Of a stretch of 35,898 bases of DNA, positions 23,520 through 31,790 are shown in pieces (the stretch's first letter is position 1; the number at the start of each line of letters is the position of its first letter). The position numbers and the translations under genes are program-made. The notes beneath the pieces were generated by a model. It saw nothing but the letters and a program-made list of their open reading frames with translations, had not been told where the DNA came from and did no database searches. Origin of the DNA: CAYLHS01 sp964383535 (GTDB taxonomy: Bacteria > Actinomycetota > Acidimicrobiia > Spongiisociales > UBA4744); assembly GCA_964383535.1 (NCBI GenBank), contig CAYLHS010000011.1, positions 1 to 35,898 of the forward strand. The letters run 5' to 3'.

Positions 23520-24505
23520 AGGCGGTCATGTCCGTCGAGGGGCCCTCCGGCGCCGGCCCAGGAGAGCGAACGACAATGCTCGAACGTGCCGCCAGGTTGC
23601 TGGAGCAGTCCGGGGTCACGGAGACAATCCGCATCGACGTACCTCCCAGAGGTGCTGATGAGGCGGGAGAAGGAGGCGTGCTGCGCAGCGGCGTCGAGCC
23701 GGTCATCCCGGCGCTGCAGTCCGGTTCGCTGTTCGGGGACAGGCTCGGCATCGAAGTCGTCGACGCCCAGCTGCTTCAGAAGGTGGAGACCGATGTCATT
23801 CTGGAGCTTCTCGAGAAGATCGACCCCGAATCTGTGGCCGTGGTGTTCGTGAGTGCGGGAAGCCTGCCGAGCGCATTGACGAAGTACGTGAAGGCGGCCG
23901 GTGAAGTCTTCAAGATCAAGAGACTGCGCGAGCAGGATGCCGGCGACTGGCTCTTTTCCGAGATACGTCGGCGCGGTCTTCGCGTGAAACCCGATGCCAT
24001 CGCCGCGCTGCTCAGGAAGTTCGGATCCAATGTCGCAGCCCTCGCGCAGGCGCTGGATCAGCTCGAAGGATCGACAGAGGTGACCATCGACGATGTGGAT
24101 CTGCGTTTCGCCAACCGACCCGACGAGCCGATATGGCTGTACGGGGATGCGGTGTTCGCTGGAGACGTAGGGCAGGCGTTGCGCCGTCTTTCGGACTTCC
24201 TGGTTCACGGACATCCACTTCAGCTCCTCGCGTTCCTCGAGGGTGACCTCCGCAGGAGGGCGATGGCCGTGTCTGCTCCCAACCTGGAGACGCTCGGTGA
24301 GTGGCTCGGTCAGTCGGGGTATCCCGTGAAGAAGGCGTGGGAGAACCGATCCAGGGTCTCTGACTCGTCGCTGGCCAACGCTCTCGACGCACTGGCACGA
24401 GCCGATCGGATCATGAAGACGAGCCCACCCGAGATCCAGCAACTCACGTTGGAGCGGCTGACGGTCGCGTTGTGTCGTTGGTACGGGGGTCCGAGAAGGG
24501 CCTAG
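23516..24505 (+). CDS. holA: DNA polymerase III subunit delta
   Basis: The delta subunit is part of the clamp loader that opens the sliding clamp. The 329 aa length is normal. The N-terminal part has an altered nucleotide-binding region (MKAVMSVEGPSGAGPGERTTMLERAARLL), as expected for delta, which does not hydrolyse ATP. The middle has DPESVAVVFVSAG (usual LVFxA) and FKIKRL, the C-terminal part FGSNVAALAQALDQLEGS, DEPIWLYGDAVFAGD and HPLQLLAFLEGDLRR. The GTG start overlaps the upstream stop by 4 bases; an earlier frame start at 23480 lies inside the previous gene and was rejected. It is convergent with rpsT. Confidence 0.85.
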   Translation: MKAVMSVEGPSGAGPGERTTMLERAARLLEQSGVTETIRIDVPPRGADEAGEGGVLRSGVEPVIPALQSGSLFGDRLGIEVVDAQLLQKVETDVILELLEKIDPESVAVVFVSAGSLPSALTKYVKAAGEVFKIKRLREQDAGDWLFSEIRRRGLRVKPDAIAALLRKFGSNVAALAQALDQLEGSTEVTIDDVDLRFANRPDEPIWLYGDAVFAGDVGQALRRLSDFLVHGHPLQLLAFLEGDLRRRAMAVSAPNLETLGEWLGQSGYPVKKAWENRSRVSDSSLANALDALARADRIMKTSPPEIQQLTLERLTVALCRWYGGPRRA

Positions 24506-24535
24506 CCTCCGGGCGCTATCCGTCAGCGAAGTGGG

Positions 24536-24793
24536 CTACTTCGAGAGTCGCTTGGCGAGCCGGGCCTTCTTGCGCGCGGCGGTGTTCTTGTGGATCAGGC
24601 CCTTCGCAGCCGCCATGTCGATGCGCTTCTGGGCCTCGCGAAACGCCGCTTCGGTTGCCGCTTCGTCGCCCGACTCTGAGGCGACGATCGCCTGCTTCGC
24701 GCGAGTCTTCAACTCGGAGCGCTTCGCCTTGTTGGCGACGCGAAGCCGCTCGTTCTGACGGTTGCGCTTCATCTGTGACTTGATGTTGGCCAT
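24536..24793 (-). CDS. rpsT: 30S ribosomal protein S20
   Basis: S20 is an 85 aa helical, basic protein that binds 16S rRNA early in 30S assembly. The N-terminus MANIKSQMKRNRQNERLRVANKAKRS and the GLIHKNTAARKKARLAKRL C-terminus are typical. The start is ATG 24793; the frame extends upstream but the extra residues do not match the family. Its promoter lies inside the divergent lepA region. Confidence 0.96.
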   Translation of the reverse strand: MANIKSQMKRNRQNERLRVANKAKRSELKTRAKQAIVASESGDEAATEAAFREAQKRIDMAAAKGLIHKNTAARKKARLAKRLSK

Positions 24794-24825
24794 GCCTTCA
24801 TCTCGCATTCGAGGACTGGACGGGG

Positions 24826-26667
24826 ATGTTCGCCGAGCGGGGGAGCCTAGCAGCGGAGGCCACGCAGGTACAATGCGACGCTCTGATTCGCAACTTCTCA
24901 ATCATCGCGCACATCGACCATGGCAAGTCGACGCTGGCCGACCGATTCCTCGAGAGAACGGGGGCCGTGGCCGCGCGCGACATGCGTGATCAGGTGCTCG
25001 ACTCGATGGAACTCGAACGTGAGCGAGGCATCACGATCAAGGCTCAGGCGGTCCGGCTCGCCTACGAGCACACCGATGGAAAGACGTACACGCTCAATCT
25101 GATCGACACGCCAGGACACGTGGATTTCAACTACGAGGTGTCGAGGTCGCTCGCCGCCTGCGAGGGAGCGATCCTCCTCGTCGACGCCGCCCAAGGTGTG
25201 CAGGCGCAGACACTGGCGAACGCCTACCTGGCAATCGACGCCGGGCTGGAGATCATCCCTGTGATCAACAAGATCGATCTTCCGGCCGCCGATCCCGGGC
25301 GAGTGTCGGACGAGATCGTCGCGCTGCTCGGTGTCGAGCCTGAGGAAATCGTCCTCGTGTCGGCAAAAACGGGAGCCGGGATCGACAGGCTCCTTCAGCG
25401 GATCGTCGAGGACATCCCATCGCCGCGCGGGAACCCGGATGGTCCCCTGCGGGCCCTCGTGTTCGACTCGTACTACGACTCATACCGAGGGGTCGTGTGC
25501 TACGTACGGGTCGTTGATGGGGGGCTGTGCCGGGGAGATGAGCTCACCTTCACCGCGACGCGTGAACGTCACTCCGCTGTGGAGGTGGGTGTGCTGACGC
25601 CGGCCGCGCGGCCTGTGGAGGAGCTGGGGGCAGGTGAGGTCGGCTACCTGATCACCGGCGTGAAGGACATCAGCAGGATCAAGGTCGGTGATACGGTTTC
25701 GCACGACCGGCAGGCCGTTCCGCTTGCGGGCTACGCGGAGCCAAAGCCGATGGTGTTCTCGGGGTTGTTCCCGTCGGATGGCGAGGATTTTGAGAATCTG
25801 CGTGAGGCGCTCGACAAGCTGAAGCTGAACGATGCAGCCCTCCTCTACGAGCCCGAAACGTCTCGAGCTCTGGGGTTCGGGTTCCGTTGTGGGTTCCTCG
25901 GTTTGCTGCACATGGAGATCGTGCGTGAGCGTCTCGAGCGCGAGTACCACCTCGACCTCGTCGCAACGTCCCCCTCCGTCGCCTACAGGGTCATTCGGAC
26001 GGATGGATCCACAGAGGAGATCCGATCACCCGCCGACCTTCCGGATGTAACGGCGATCGACCATCTCGACGAGCCGATGATCAAGGCACTGGTCGTTGTC
26101 CCAACCGAGTATGTGGGTACCGTCATGGATCTTGCGCAAAGCCGACGCGGCGGGATGAACCACATGCACTATCTCACCCCCGAGCGTGTGGAGCTCACCT
26201 ATGAGATTCCCCTCGCCGAAGTGGTGTTCGATTTTTTCGATGCGCTGAAATCCCGAACGCGCGGCTATGCCTCACTCGACTACGAACCCGCCGGGTATCG
26301 GACCTCGGCATTGGTGAAGGTCGACATCCTGCTGAACGGCCAGCAGGTCGACGCGTTCTCGGCGATTGTCCACAAGGACGACGGAAACCAGTACGGACGC
26401 AAGATGGTCGAGCGTCTTCGGACGCTGATCCCGCGGCAACTGTTCGACGTGCCGATCCAGGCGGCAATCGGCAGCCGGATCATCGCCAGGGAGACGGTCA
26501 AGGCGCGCCGTAAGGACGTCATCGCGAAGTGCTACGGCGGCGATGTGACCCGGAAGCGCAAGCTGCTCGAGCGTCAGAAGGAGGGGAAGAGGCGCATGAA
26601 GATGGTCGGAAGGGTCGAGGTGCCTCCCGAGGCGTTCATCTCGGCGCTTCGGCTCGACGACCAGTAG
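24826..26667 (+). CDS. lepA: Elongation factor 4 (LepA)
   Basis: LepA is a ribosome-associated translational GTPase. From ATG 24826 the product is 613 aa. Motifs: G1 AHIDHGKST, G2 region ERERGIT, G3 DTPGHVD, G4 NKID, and the LepA-specific C-terminal domain (KRKLLERQKEGKRRMK) that ends the protein. The ATG gives 19 residues ahead of IRNFSIIAHIDHGK. The best -10 (TACAAT 24869-24874) lies inside this stretch and would point instead to a start near CTG 24883 or ATT 24886, just before IRNF. The family's N-terminus varies, so both readings are possible. The gene diverges from rpsT. Confidence 0.96.
   Translation: MFAERGSLAAEATQVQCDALIRNFSIIAHIDHGKSTLADRFLERTGAVAARDMRDQVLDSMELERERGITIKAQAVRLAYEHTDGKTYTLNLIDTPGHVDFNYEVSRSLAACEGAILLVDAAQGVQAQTLANAYLAIDAGLEIIPVINKIDLPAADPGRVSDEIVALLGVEPEEIVLVSAKTGAGIDRLLQRIVEDIPSPRGNPDGPLRALVFDSYYDSYRGVVCYVRVVDGGLCRGDELTFTATRERHSAVEVGVLTPAARPVEELGAGEVGYLITGVKDISRIKVGDTVSHDRQAVPLAGYAEPKPMVFSGLFPSDGEDFENLREALDKLKLNDAALLYEPETSRALGFGFRCGFLGLLHMEIVRERLEREYHLDLVATSPSVAYRVIRTDGSTEEIRSPADLPDVTAIDHLDEPMIKALVVVPTEYVGTVMDLAQSRRGGMNHMHYLTPERVELTYEIPLAEVVFDFFDALKSRTRGYASLDYEPAGYRTSALVKVDILLNGQQVDAFSAIVHKDDGNQYGRKMVERLRTLIPRQLFDVPIQAAIGSRIIARETVKARRKDVIAKCYGGDVTRKRKLLERQKEGKRRMKMVGRVEVPPEAFISALRLDDQ
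24844..24874. promoter_or_regulatory. Interlocked divergent promoters of rpsT and lepA
   Basis: On the minus strand, TTGTAC (24868-24873) and TAGGCT (24844-24849) are 18 bases apart and would serve rpsT with a leader of about 44 bases. On the plus strand, TACAAT (24869-24874) is a good -10 for lepA. The two overlap, so each could limit the other. Confidence 0.5.
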
Positions 26668-26928
26668 GCAGGCATGGCGGTCGAAGGGCCTTCCGCTTCG
26701 AGTCCCACGAAGCGGCGCTATCCCAACCATCGACCGGGCCGAGAGCGCGGTGGGGCGAGGCCGATCCTCCAACGTGACCTGCCCCGATGCCGGGGTAGGT
26801 TGGTCCGAGACGCGGGCGTATGGTGAGCGCCGACCGGAGCCGGACAAAGCGTTGTGGACGGAACCGCCGCCGGAAATTGTCCCGTTAGTGTGAGTTCTCA
26901 CCTGCCAGCGAGCCCTGGAGGTTGCGAC
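26668..26928. other. Intergenic region upstream of the aldose-epimerase-like gene
   Basis: No gene is convincing here. A -10 TAGTGT at 26886-26891 has no good -35 at normal spacing. A GGAGG at 26917-26921 is 7 bases ahead of GTG 26929, which opens a 14-codon ORF. Confidence 0.4.
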
Positions 26929-26973
26929 GTGATCAACGGAGTGGAGTGCTTGTCCGAGGGGGTGGCTTCTTGA
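26929..26973 (+). CDS. Putative 14-aa leader peptide
   Basis: GTG 26929 follows GGAGG (26917-26921) by 7 bases, a good Shine-Dalgarno distance. It codes for 14 residues (MINGVECLSEGVAS) and stops at TGA 26971-26973, which overlaps TTG 26970 of the downstream gene as TTGA. The gene downstream has no Shine-Dalgarno of its own at that start. The role is inferred to be translational coupling; the peptide itself is unlike anything I know. Confidence 0.35.
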   Translation: MINGVECLSEGVAS

Positions 26974-27860
26974 CCGCGAACTCGGCCAGGACTCCTGACA
27001 CGATGTGGCTACGAGTCGGTGAGCTCGATATCGAGATCGCAACGAGTGCCTCGCCACGGATCCTCGGTCTGCGTCGCTCCGGCGGAAGCAACGTGTTCGC
27101 CCGATTGCCGAACGCGGGCATCGACCTTCCACACGGTGGACGCTTCAGGTTCATCGGTGGTCATCGTCTCTGGCGTGCACCCGAGGTCCCGGAAGTGACG
27201 TACCGGTTCGACGAGCTGGACGATCTCGAACACGACGGCGCGTCCGTGACGATGCGTGGAATCGCGGACAGCGACGGGATCGTCAAGCGGCTGACCGTCA
27301 GCGCCGGCGCAGGAGGCCTCGTGGTCGAGCACACGCTCGAACACCAGGGCAGCCGTCCCGTCGAGACCGCTCCATGGGCGATCACGCAGCTCGTCCCTGG
27401 AGGCACGGCCTACGTGCCCTTCGGACCGGGGACCCCGGATGAAGGGGCGGTGTTGTCCGATCGGCGACTCGTCCTCTGGCCGTACACCGATCTCGACGCC
27501 CCGGAGCTGTCTGTCGGGCGCTCGATGATCACAGTCCTGGCGTCGCCCCGGCCCTCGAAGACCAAGATCGGCGTCGAGAACACCCGCGGGTGGATTGCCT
27601 ACGTGCTCAACGACCAACTCTTCGTCACGTGGGCACCCGTGCACAGAGAGGACCGGGTGTACCCGGACAGAGGCGCCTCGCTCCAGTGCTTCAGAGATGA
27701 GCGATTCGTAGAGCTCGAGACACTTGGGCCACTTGAACGGCTGAACCCCGGTGACCGCGTCTCCCATACCGAGATGTGGCACCTTTCAACCATCGACCCA
27801 AGCGATATCGACGCCGTGCTCGCAGCCTTGCCTGCAGTCCCGGAAGGGGGCTCTCAATGA
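26970..27860 (+). CDS. Aldose-1-epimerase-like protein (DUF4380 type)
   Basis: This 296 aa protein has the beta-rich fold of the galactose mutarotase-like family. It has FIGGHRLWRAPE (a block typical of DUF4380-type proteins), VVEHTLEHQG, APWAITQLVPGG and EMWHLS near the end. It probably interconverts anomers of a sugar or binds one, but the substrate is not readable. TTG 26970 overlaps a short upstream ORF as TTGA. ATG 27003 (MWLRVGELD) would give 285 aa; a TTG at 26922 sits directly after GGAGG and is unlikely. Its stop overlaps xylB as ATGA, so the two are co-expressed. Confidence 0.75.
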   Translation: MTANSARTPDTMWLRVGELDIEIATSASPRILGLRRSGGSNVFARLPNAGIDLPHGGRFRFIGGHRLWRAPEVPEVTYRFDELDDLEHDGASVTMRGIADSDGIVKRLTVSAGAGGLVVEHTLEHQGSRPVETAPWAITQLVPGGTAYVPFGPGTPDEGAVLSDRRLVLWPYTDLDAPELSVGRSMITVLASPRPSKTKIGVENTRGWIAYVLNDQLFVTWAPVHREDRVYPDRGASLQCFRDERFVELETLGPLERLNPGDRVSHTEMWHLSTIDPSDIDAVLAALPAVPEGGSQ

Positions 27861-29350
27861 CTCACTACCTCGGCATCGACACGTCCACCACTGCCACCAA
27901 GGCGCTCCTCGTCGATGGTTCAGGGACGATCGTGGGGGTCGGGCGATCGACCTACGGCTACGACACGCCACGGCCGCTCTGGTCCGAGCAGGACCCGGCG
28001 ATGTGGTGGGAGGCGACGAAGTCGGCGATTGGCCAAGTCCTCGCAGCATCCGGCGTCGACGCGGGGACCATTCGGGGCATCGGTCTCACCGGCCAGATGC
28101 ACGGTCTCGTTCTGCTCGACGACCAAGGCGACGTGCTGCGGCCGGCGATCCTCTGGAACGACCAACGGACTCAAGCAGAGTGCGATGAGATCCGCGAGAT
28201 CGTCGGCAAAGAGGAGCTCATCCGGATCACCGGCAACGACGCGCTCACAGGGTTCACCGCTCCGAAGATCCTCTGGGTGAAGCACAACGAGCCTGGAGTG
28301 TTCGATCGGACGGCAACCGTGCTCCTCCCCAAGGACTACGTCCGTCACCGCCTCACGGGAAAGCTCGCCATGGACCGTGCCGGCGGATCCGGGACGATCC
28401 TGTTCGACCTCGCGCATCGCGACTGGTCGGATGTCATCGCCCACGCACTCGGCGTCCCGCGCTCATGGCTTCCTCAGACGTTCGAAGGAACCGAGGAGAC
28501 GGGGACGCTCAGCGCAGCGGCCGCGAAGGAGACCGGTCTCCGTGAGGGGACACCGGTGTATGGGGGTGGAGGGGACCAGGCGGCGAACGGGGTTGGTGTC
28601 GGTGCGGTCGAGCCGGGGATTGCCGCCGTGAGCATCGGCACCAGCGGCGTTGTCTTCGCTCCAACGGATCGACCGACCGTCGAACCCGAGGGCCGTCTTC
28701 ATGCGTTCTGTCACGCAGTACCCGACAGGTGGCACCTCATGGGCGTGATGCTGTCCGCTGCCGGGAGCCTCGAGTGGTTCCGGCGAGTACTCGCGCCGGA
28801 CCGATCGTTCGATGAGATCGATGTCGCAGCAGGGAGTGTCTCTGCCGGCGCAGGGGGACTCCAGTTCCTCCCATACCTGAGCGGTGAGCGGACTCCATAT
28901 GCGGATCCGCTCGCCCGGGGTGCGTTTGTCGGACTGACCGTACGCCATGAGCTGGCCCACATGGCTCGGGCGGTTCTCGAGGGTGTTGCATTCGGGCTGC
29001 TCGACTCGCTCCGGCTCATTCAGAAGGCGACGCACATCGATGAGGCTCGAGCTTCCGGCGGTGGTGCTGCGTCCCGGCTGTGGCTCCAAATCATCGCGGA
29101 CGTCCTTGGCGTGCCGGTGCGTCCGGTCGCCACCCCTGAGGGTGCGGCTCATGGCGCAGCGCTCCTGGCGGCGACCGGTGCGGGTTCCTTCGCCAGCGTG
29201 GCCGAGGCGTGCGGCGCAGCGGTGCACGCGGAAGCGCCGTTTGAGCCTTCCGAGGACGCGGCGATCTACGCGGAGGCGTACGAGGTCTACCGCCGGCTCT
29301 ACCCGGACCTGCATAGCGGGTTCGTCGCGCTCTCGAATCTGGACCGATAG
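27857..29350 (+). CDS. xylB: Xylulokinase
   Basis: XylB phosphorylates D-xylulose to xylulose-5-phosphate, feeding the pentose phosphate pathway. The 497 aa protein is a FGGY kinase with LGIDTSTTATKALLVD at the N-terminus, the xylulokinase-type GLTGQMHGLVLLD block and LWNDQRT, GGGGDQAANGVGVGAV, SIGTSGVVFAP, FLPYLSGERTPYADP and ASGGGAASRLWLQIIADVLG. ATG 27857 overlaps the upstream stop and has GGAAGGGGG ahead of it. The coupled aldose-epimerase-like gene supports a sugar-catabolic role. No xylose isomerase or transporter is in the window. Confidence 0.93.
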   Translation: MTHYLGIDTSTTATKALLVDGSGTIVGVGRSTYGYDTPRPLWSEQDPAMWWEATKSAIGQVLAASGVDAGTIRGIGLTGQMHGLVLLDDQGDVLRPAILWNDQRTQAECDEIREIVGKEELIRITGNDALTGFTAPKILWVKHNEPGVFDRTATVLLPKDYVRHRLTGKLAMDRAGGSGTILFDLAHRDWSDVIAHALGVPRSWLPQTFEGTEETGTLSAAAAKETGLREGTPVYGGGGDQAANGVGVGAVEPGIAAVSIGTSGVVFAPTDRPTVEPEGRLHAFCHAVPDRWHLMGVMLSAAGSLEWFRRVLAPDRSFDEIDVAAGSVSAGAGGLQFLPYLSGERTPYADPLARGAFVGLTVRHELAHMARAVLEGVAFGLLDSLRLIQKATHIDEARASGGGAASRLWLQIIADVLGVPVRPVATPEGAAHGAALLAATGAGSFASVAEACGAAVHAEAPFEPSEDAAIYAEAYEVYRRLYPDLHSGFVALSNLDR

Positions 29351-29627
29351 ATGAGCTTGCCTGGTGATGGGGTTCCCGGCGCCGAGCCGTCGGTCAGATG
29401 CCGATGGCGAGTCCTGCTGGTTCGCGACCGGTGGTAGGTTGCAGCATCGCGCTGCGCTCGAAGGCCGGCAGGTCGATGCGTTGGAGGAGGTCGTTCACGG
29501 GGATGTGGGTACCGGCATGGTCCCTGGATGGGGAGAGATCTCGGCGCGCGGGTCCACGTCAGCCGTCCGAGTTACGGAGTGGTTGCCCGGTCGTCCCCGG
29601 GGCGTTTAGTACCCACTCGTCGGCTCG

Positions 29628-30755
29628 ATGACCGGTGCGTTGATCGATACGGCAGCGGACATGGCTGCGGCCTACGTCCATATCCCGTTCTGCGCGCGGG
29701 TGTGTCCCTATTGCGACTTCAACGTTGTCGCCGGCAAGGATCACTTGATCGAGCGCTACACACGGGCGATTGTGGCCGAGGTTGACCGGACGGCCGCATG
29801 GCGAGCCCTCGACGCCGTCTCGTTCGGTGGTGGGACTCCGAGCAGGGTGCCTGCCGCAAGCCTGTTTCGCATCGTCGAGGCGATCGACAACCGTTTTGGG
29901 CTTGCCGGCGCCGCAGAGATCTCACTGGAGGCCAACCCGGAGGACTGGAGTCCAGGTTTTGCGACAGAGTTGCGCGAGGCCGGCTTCACGCGGGTGTCGT
30001 TCGGGGTGCAGTCGTTCGATTCGGCGACCCTTTCCTCGCTCGGTCGCATCCACACGCCCTCTCAGGCGATCGCCGCGGTGGCCGAGGCGATCGAGGCGGG
30101 CTTCTCGGTGAACATCGATCTGATCTTCGGGATGCCAGGCGAGACCCTCGAAGGATGGATTCGGACCGTTGAGACAGCGATCGATCTCGGCCCCGATCAC
30201 CTGTCGGCGTACGCACTGACCGTCGAGCGTGGAACTCCGCTGAGCCGCGCGATCTCGGCGGGCGCGCCCGCACCCGACGAGGACCTGCAGGCGGCCGAGT
30301 ACGAGGCTGTGGAGCCCTTGGCCGGGGACCTCGAACGATACGAGGTGTCGAACTACGCGCGACCGGGCATGGAGTGTGTCTACAACCTGATCACGTGGGC
30401 GCAGGGGGAGTATCTGGGCTTCGGTGCGGGGGCACATGGGCACAAGGACGGGGTCCGAAGCCGCAACGTCCGGCGCATCGATGCATACCTGGCCCGGGTG
30501 GAGCCCGACGAAACCCCAGTTCAGGGGACGGAACACCTCGGGCCTTGGGAGAAGGAACAAGAGCGGCTGGTCCTCGGCCTTCGAAGCGCCCGAGGAGTCG
30601 TCGCTGGACGCGGCGGCGAAGCACTCCTTGGCTCGGCATGGGGTGCCCGCCTCGTCGAGGCCGGGGTGATCGCCAGATCCGGTGATCGGATCGTGGTGGT
30701 GCGCCCTTTGTTGACCGACGAGGTCAGCAGGGCGGTCTTAGCACTCTCTGGGTGA
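29628..30755 (+). CDS. hemW: Heme chaperone HemW-type radical SAM protein
   Basis: HemW is a radical SAM protein related to HemN; it binds heme and delivers it to target proteins. The 375 aa protein has the HIPFCxxxCxxC motif at residues 18-29 (C22, C26, C29, with YCDF following), SFGGGTPSR, ISLEANPE, RVSFGVQSF, NIDLIFGMPGETLEGW, LSAYALTVERGTPL, YEVSNYARPG and a C-terminal wHTH-like domain. The fourth cysteine of HemN proper (CxxxCxxCxC) is absent: YCDF, as in HemW. ATG 29628 was chosen; ATG 29661 would also keep the motif. The 277-base gap upstream holds no clear gene. Confidence 0.9.
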   Translation: MTGALIDTAADMAAAYVHIPFCARVCPYCDFNVVAGKDHLIERYTRAIVAEVDRTAAWRALDAVSFGGGTPSRVPAASLFRIVEAIDNRFGLAGAAEISLEANPEDWSPGFATELREAGFTRVSFGVQSFDSATLSSLGRIHTPSQAIAAVAEAIEAGFSVNIDLIFGMPGETLEGWIRTVETAIDLGPDHLSAYALTVERGTPLSRAISAGAPAPDEDLQAAEYEAVEPLAGDLERYEVSNYARPGMECVYNLITWAQGEYLGFGAGAHGHKDGVRSRNVRRIDAYLARVEPDETPVQGTEHLGPWEKEQERLVLGLRSARGVVAGRGGEALLGSAWGARLVEAGVIARSGDRIVVVRPLLTDEVSRAVLALSG

Positions 30756-30764
30756 GACTGCTAA
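30738..30764 (+). promoter_or_regulatory. CIRCE operator of hrcA
   Basis: TTAGCACTC (30738-30746), nine bases, then GACTGCTAA (30756-30764) match the CIRCE consensus TTAGCACTC-N9-GAGTGCTAA with one change. It covers the hemW stop and the first bases of the hrcA -10, so HrcA bound there would block transcription of hrcA-dnaJ. Confidence 0.9.
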
Positions 30765-30767
30765 CCT
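30762..30767 (+). promoter_or_regulatory. -10 box giving leaderless hrcA
   Basis: TAACCT is 6 bases before ATG 30774, so hrcA is probably leaderless. Its first three bases overlap the CIRCE right arm. Confidence 0.55.
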
Positions 30768-30773
30768 GGTGGC

Positions 30774-31778
30774 ATGCTCAGCGAGCGCAAGGCACAAATC
30801 CTTCGGACGCTCGTCGAGGAGTACATCCGGACGGGTGAACCCGTGTCATCCAGGACCGTGTTGGAGGCATCTCACCTCGACGTGTCGTCGGCCACGGTAC
30901 GAAACGACCTGGCCGCTCTGGAACTCGATGGTCTGGTCGCACAACCGCATACGTCCGCGGGCCGCATCCCGACGGGCGGTGCGTATCGCTACTACGTGGA
31001 CCACTGTGTGCCTGCACGTCTTCGCGCCCATACGCGAGTTCGCATTCAGACGTTCTTCTCGTCGTTTCATCAGGGCCTGTCGAGTCTCCTCAAGTCGACG
31101 ACCGAGCTGCTGAGCGATATCACGCACTACCCGGCGGTGATGGTCGGTCCTGGCATGACGCTGGAACGGGTGAGGGGAGTGCACCTGGTGCCACTTGCAT
31201 CGCAGGTGCTGCTGCTGGTCGTGATCTTCAACAGGGGTCGCGTGATTCAAGAGCTGGTGCGCCTGGAGCGGCCGGTCAACCCGAGCGACGTTGCGGAAGC
31301 GGAACGTGCACTCGGGGAGTTGTTCGATACCGCAACGATGGACGAGATCCTCGCTGGGAGCCCGGACGCCTCCTCGAACATGCGGGCTTCCGTTTCGGGG
31401 CTGGTTCATGAAGTGATCGAGGCCGTGGGTCGTATCGAACGAGGCTCCCGAGAGGTGTACGTGTCGGGAACGGCGCAAATGACGAACATCTGGGAGGATC
31501 TCGCCGCAATCAGATCCATCCTGGAGCTCCTGGAACGTGACGCCGTGATCCTGTCGATCCTTGCGGATCGGCCCGCGGGAACGGGTATCCGGATCGGCGA
31601 CGAGCTGGAGATGGGTGACGACCTCAACCTCGCCGTTGTGTCTACCCGGTTCAAGCTCGGGCAGGGTGGTGAGGGAAGCGTTGGGGTCATCGGACCGATG
31701 CGCATGGACTACCGTCGTACGATCTCGGCCGTCGAGGAGGTCGTGGAGACTCTGGAGGAGAGCCTGGGATCATCGTGA
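30774..31778 (+). CDS. hrcA: Heat-inducible transcription repressor HrcA
   Basis: HrcA binds CIRCE and represses heat-shock genes; it needs GroEL to fold. The 334 aa protein has an N-terminal winged helix (ERKAQILRTLVEEYIRTGEPVSSRTV, then SSATVRNDLAALE and HTSAGRIPT), and a C-terminal domain with MRMDYRRTISAVEEV (the family's GPxRMxY block). A nearly perfect CIRCE lies across its own promoter, so it autoregulates. dnaJ follows 12 bases later. No grpE or dnaK is in the window. Confidence 0.96.
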   Translation: MLSERKAQILRTLVEEYIRTGEPVSSRTVLEASHLDVSSATVRNDLAALELDGLVAQPHTSAGRIPTGGAYRYYVDHCVPARLRAHTRVRIQTFFSSFHQGLSSLLKSTTELLSDITHYPAVMVGPGMTLERVRGVHLVPLASQVLLLVVIFNRGRVIQELVRLERPVNPSDVAEAERALGELFDTATMDEILAGSPDASSNMRASVSGLVHEVIEAVGRIERGSREVYVSGTAQMTNIWEDLAAIRSILELLERDAVILSILADRPAGTGIRIGDELEMGDDLNLAVVSTRFKLGQGGEGSVGVIGPMRMDYRRTISAVEEVVETLEESLGSS

Positions 31779-31790
31779 CCGGGCACCGTC

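Noticed and set aside
29364..29609. 81-codon open frame in the hemW upstream gap
   Set aside because: The composition is unremarkable and no promoter or Shine-Dalgarno fits. The gap of 277 bases appears to be ordinary intergenic DNA.
29351..29627. T-box or riboswitch leader before hemW
   Set aside because: I looked for the T-box AGGGTGGNACCGCG element and for a clear aptamer pattern; only a chance GGGTACCGGC was found.
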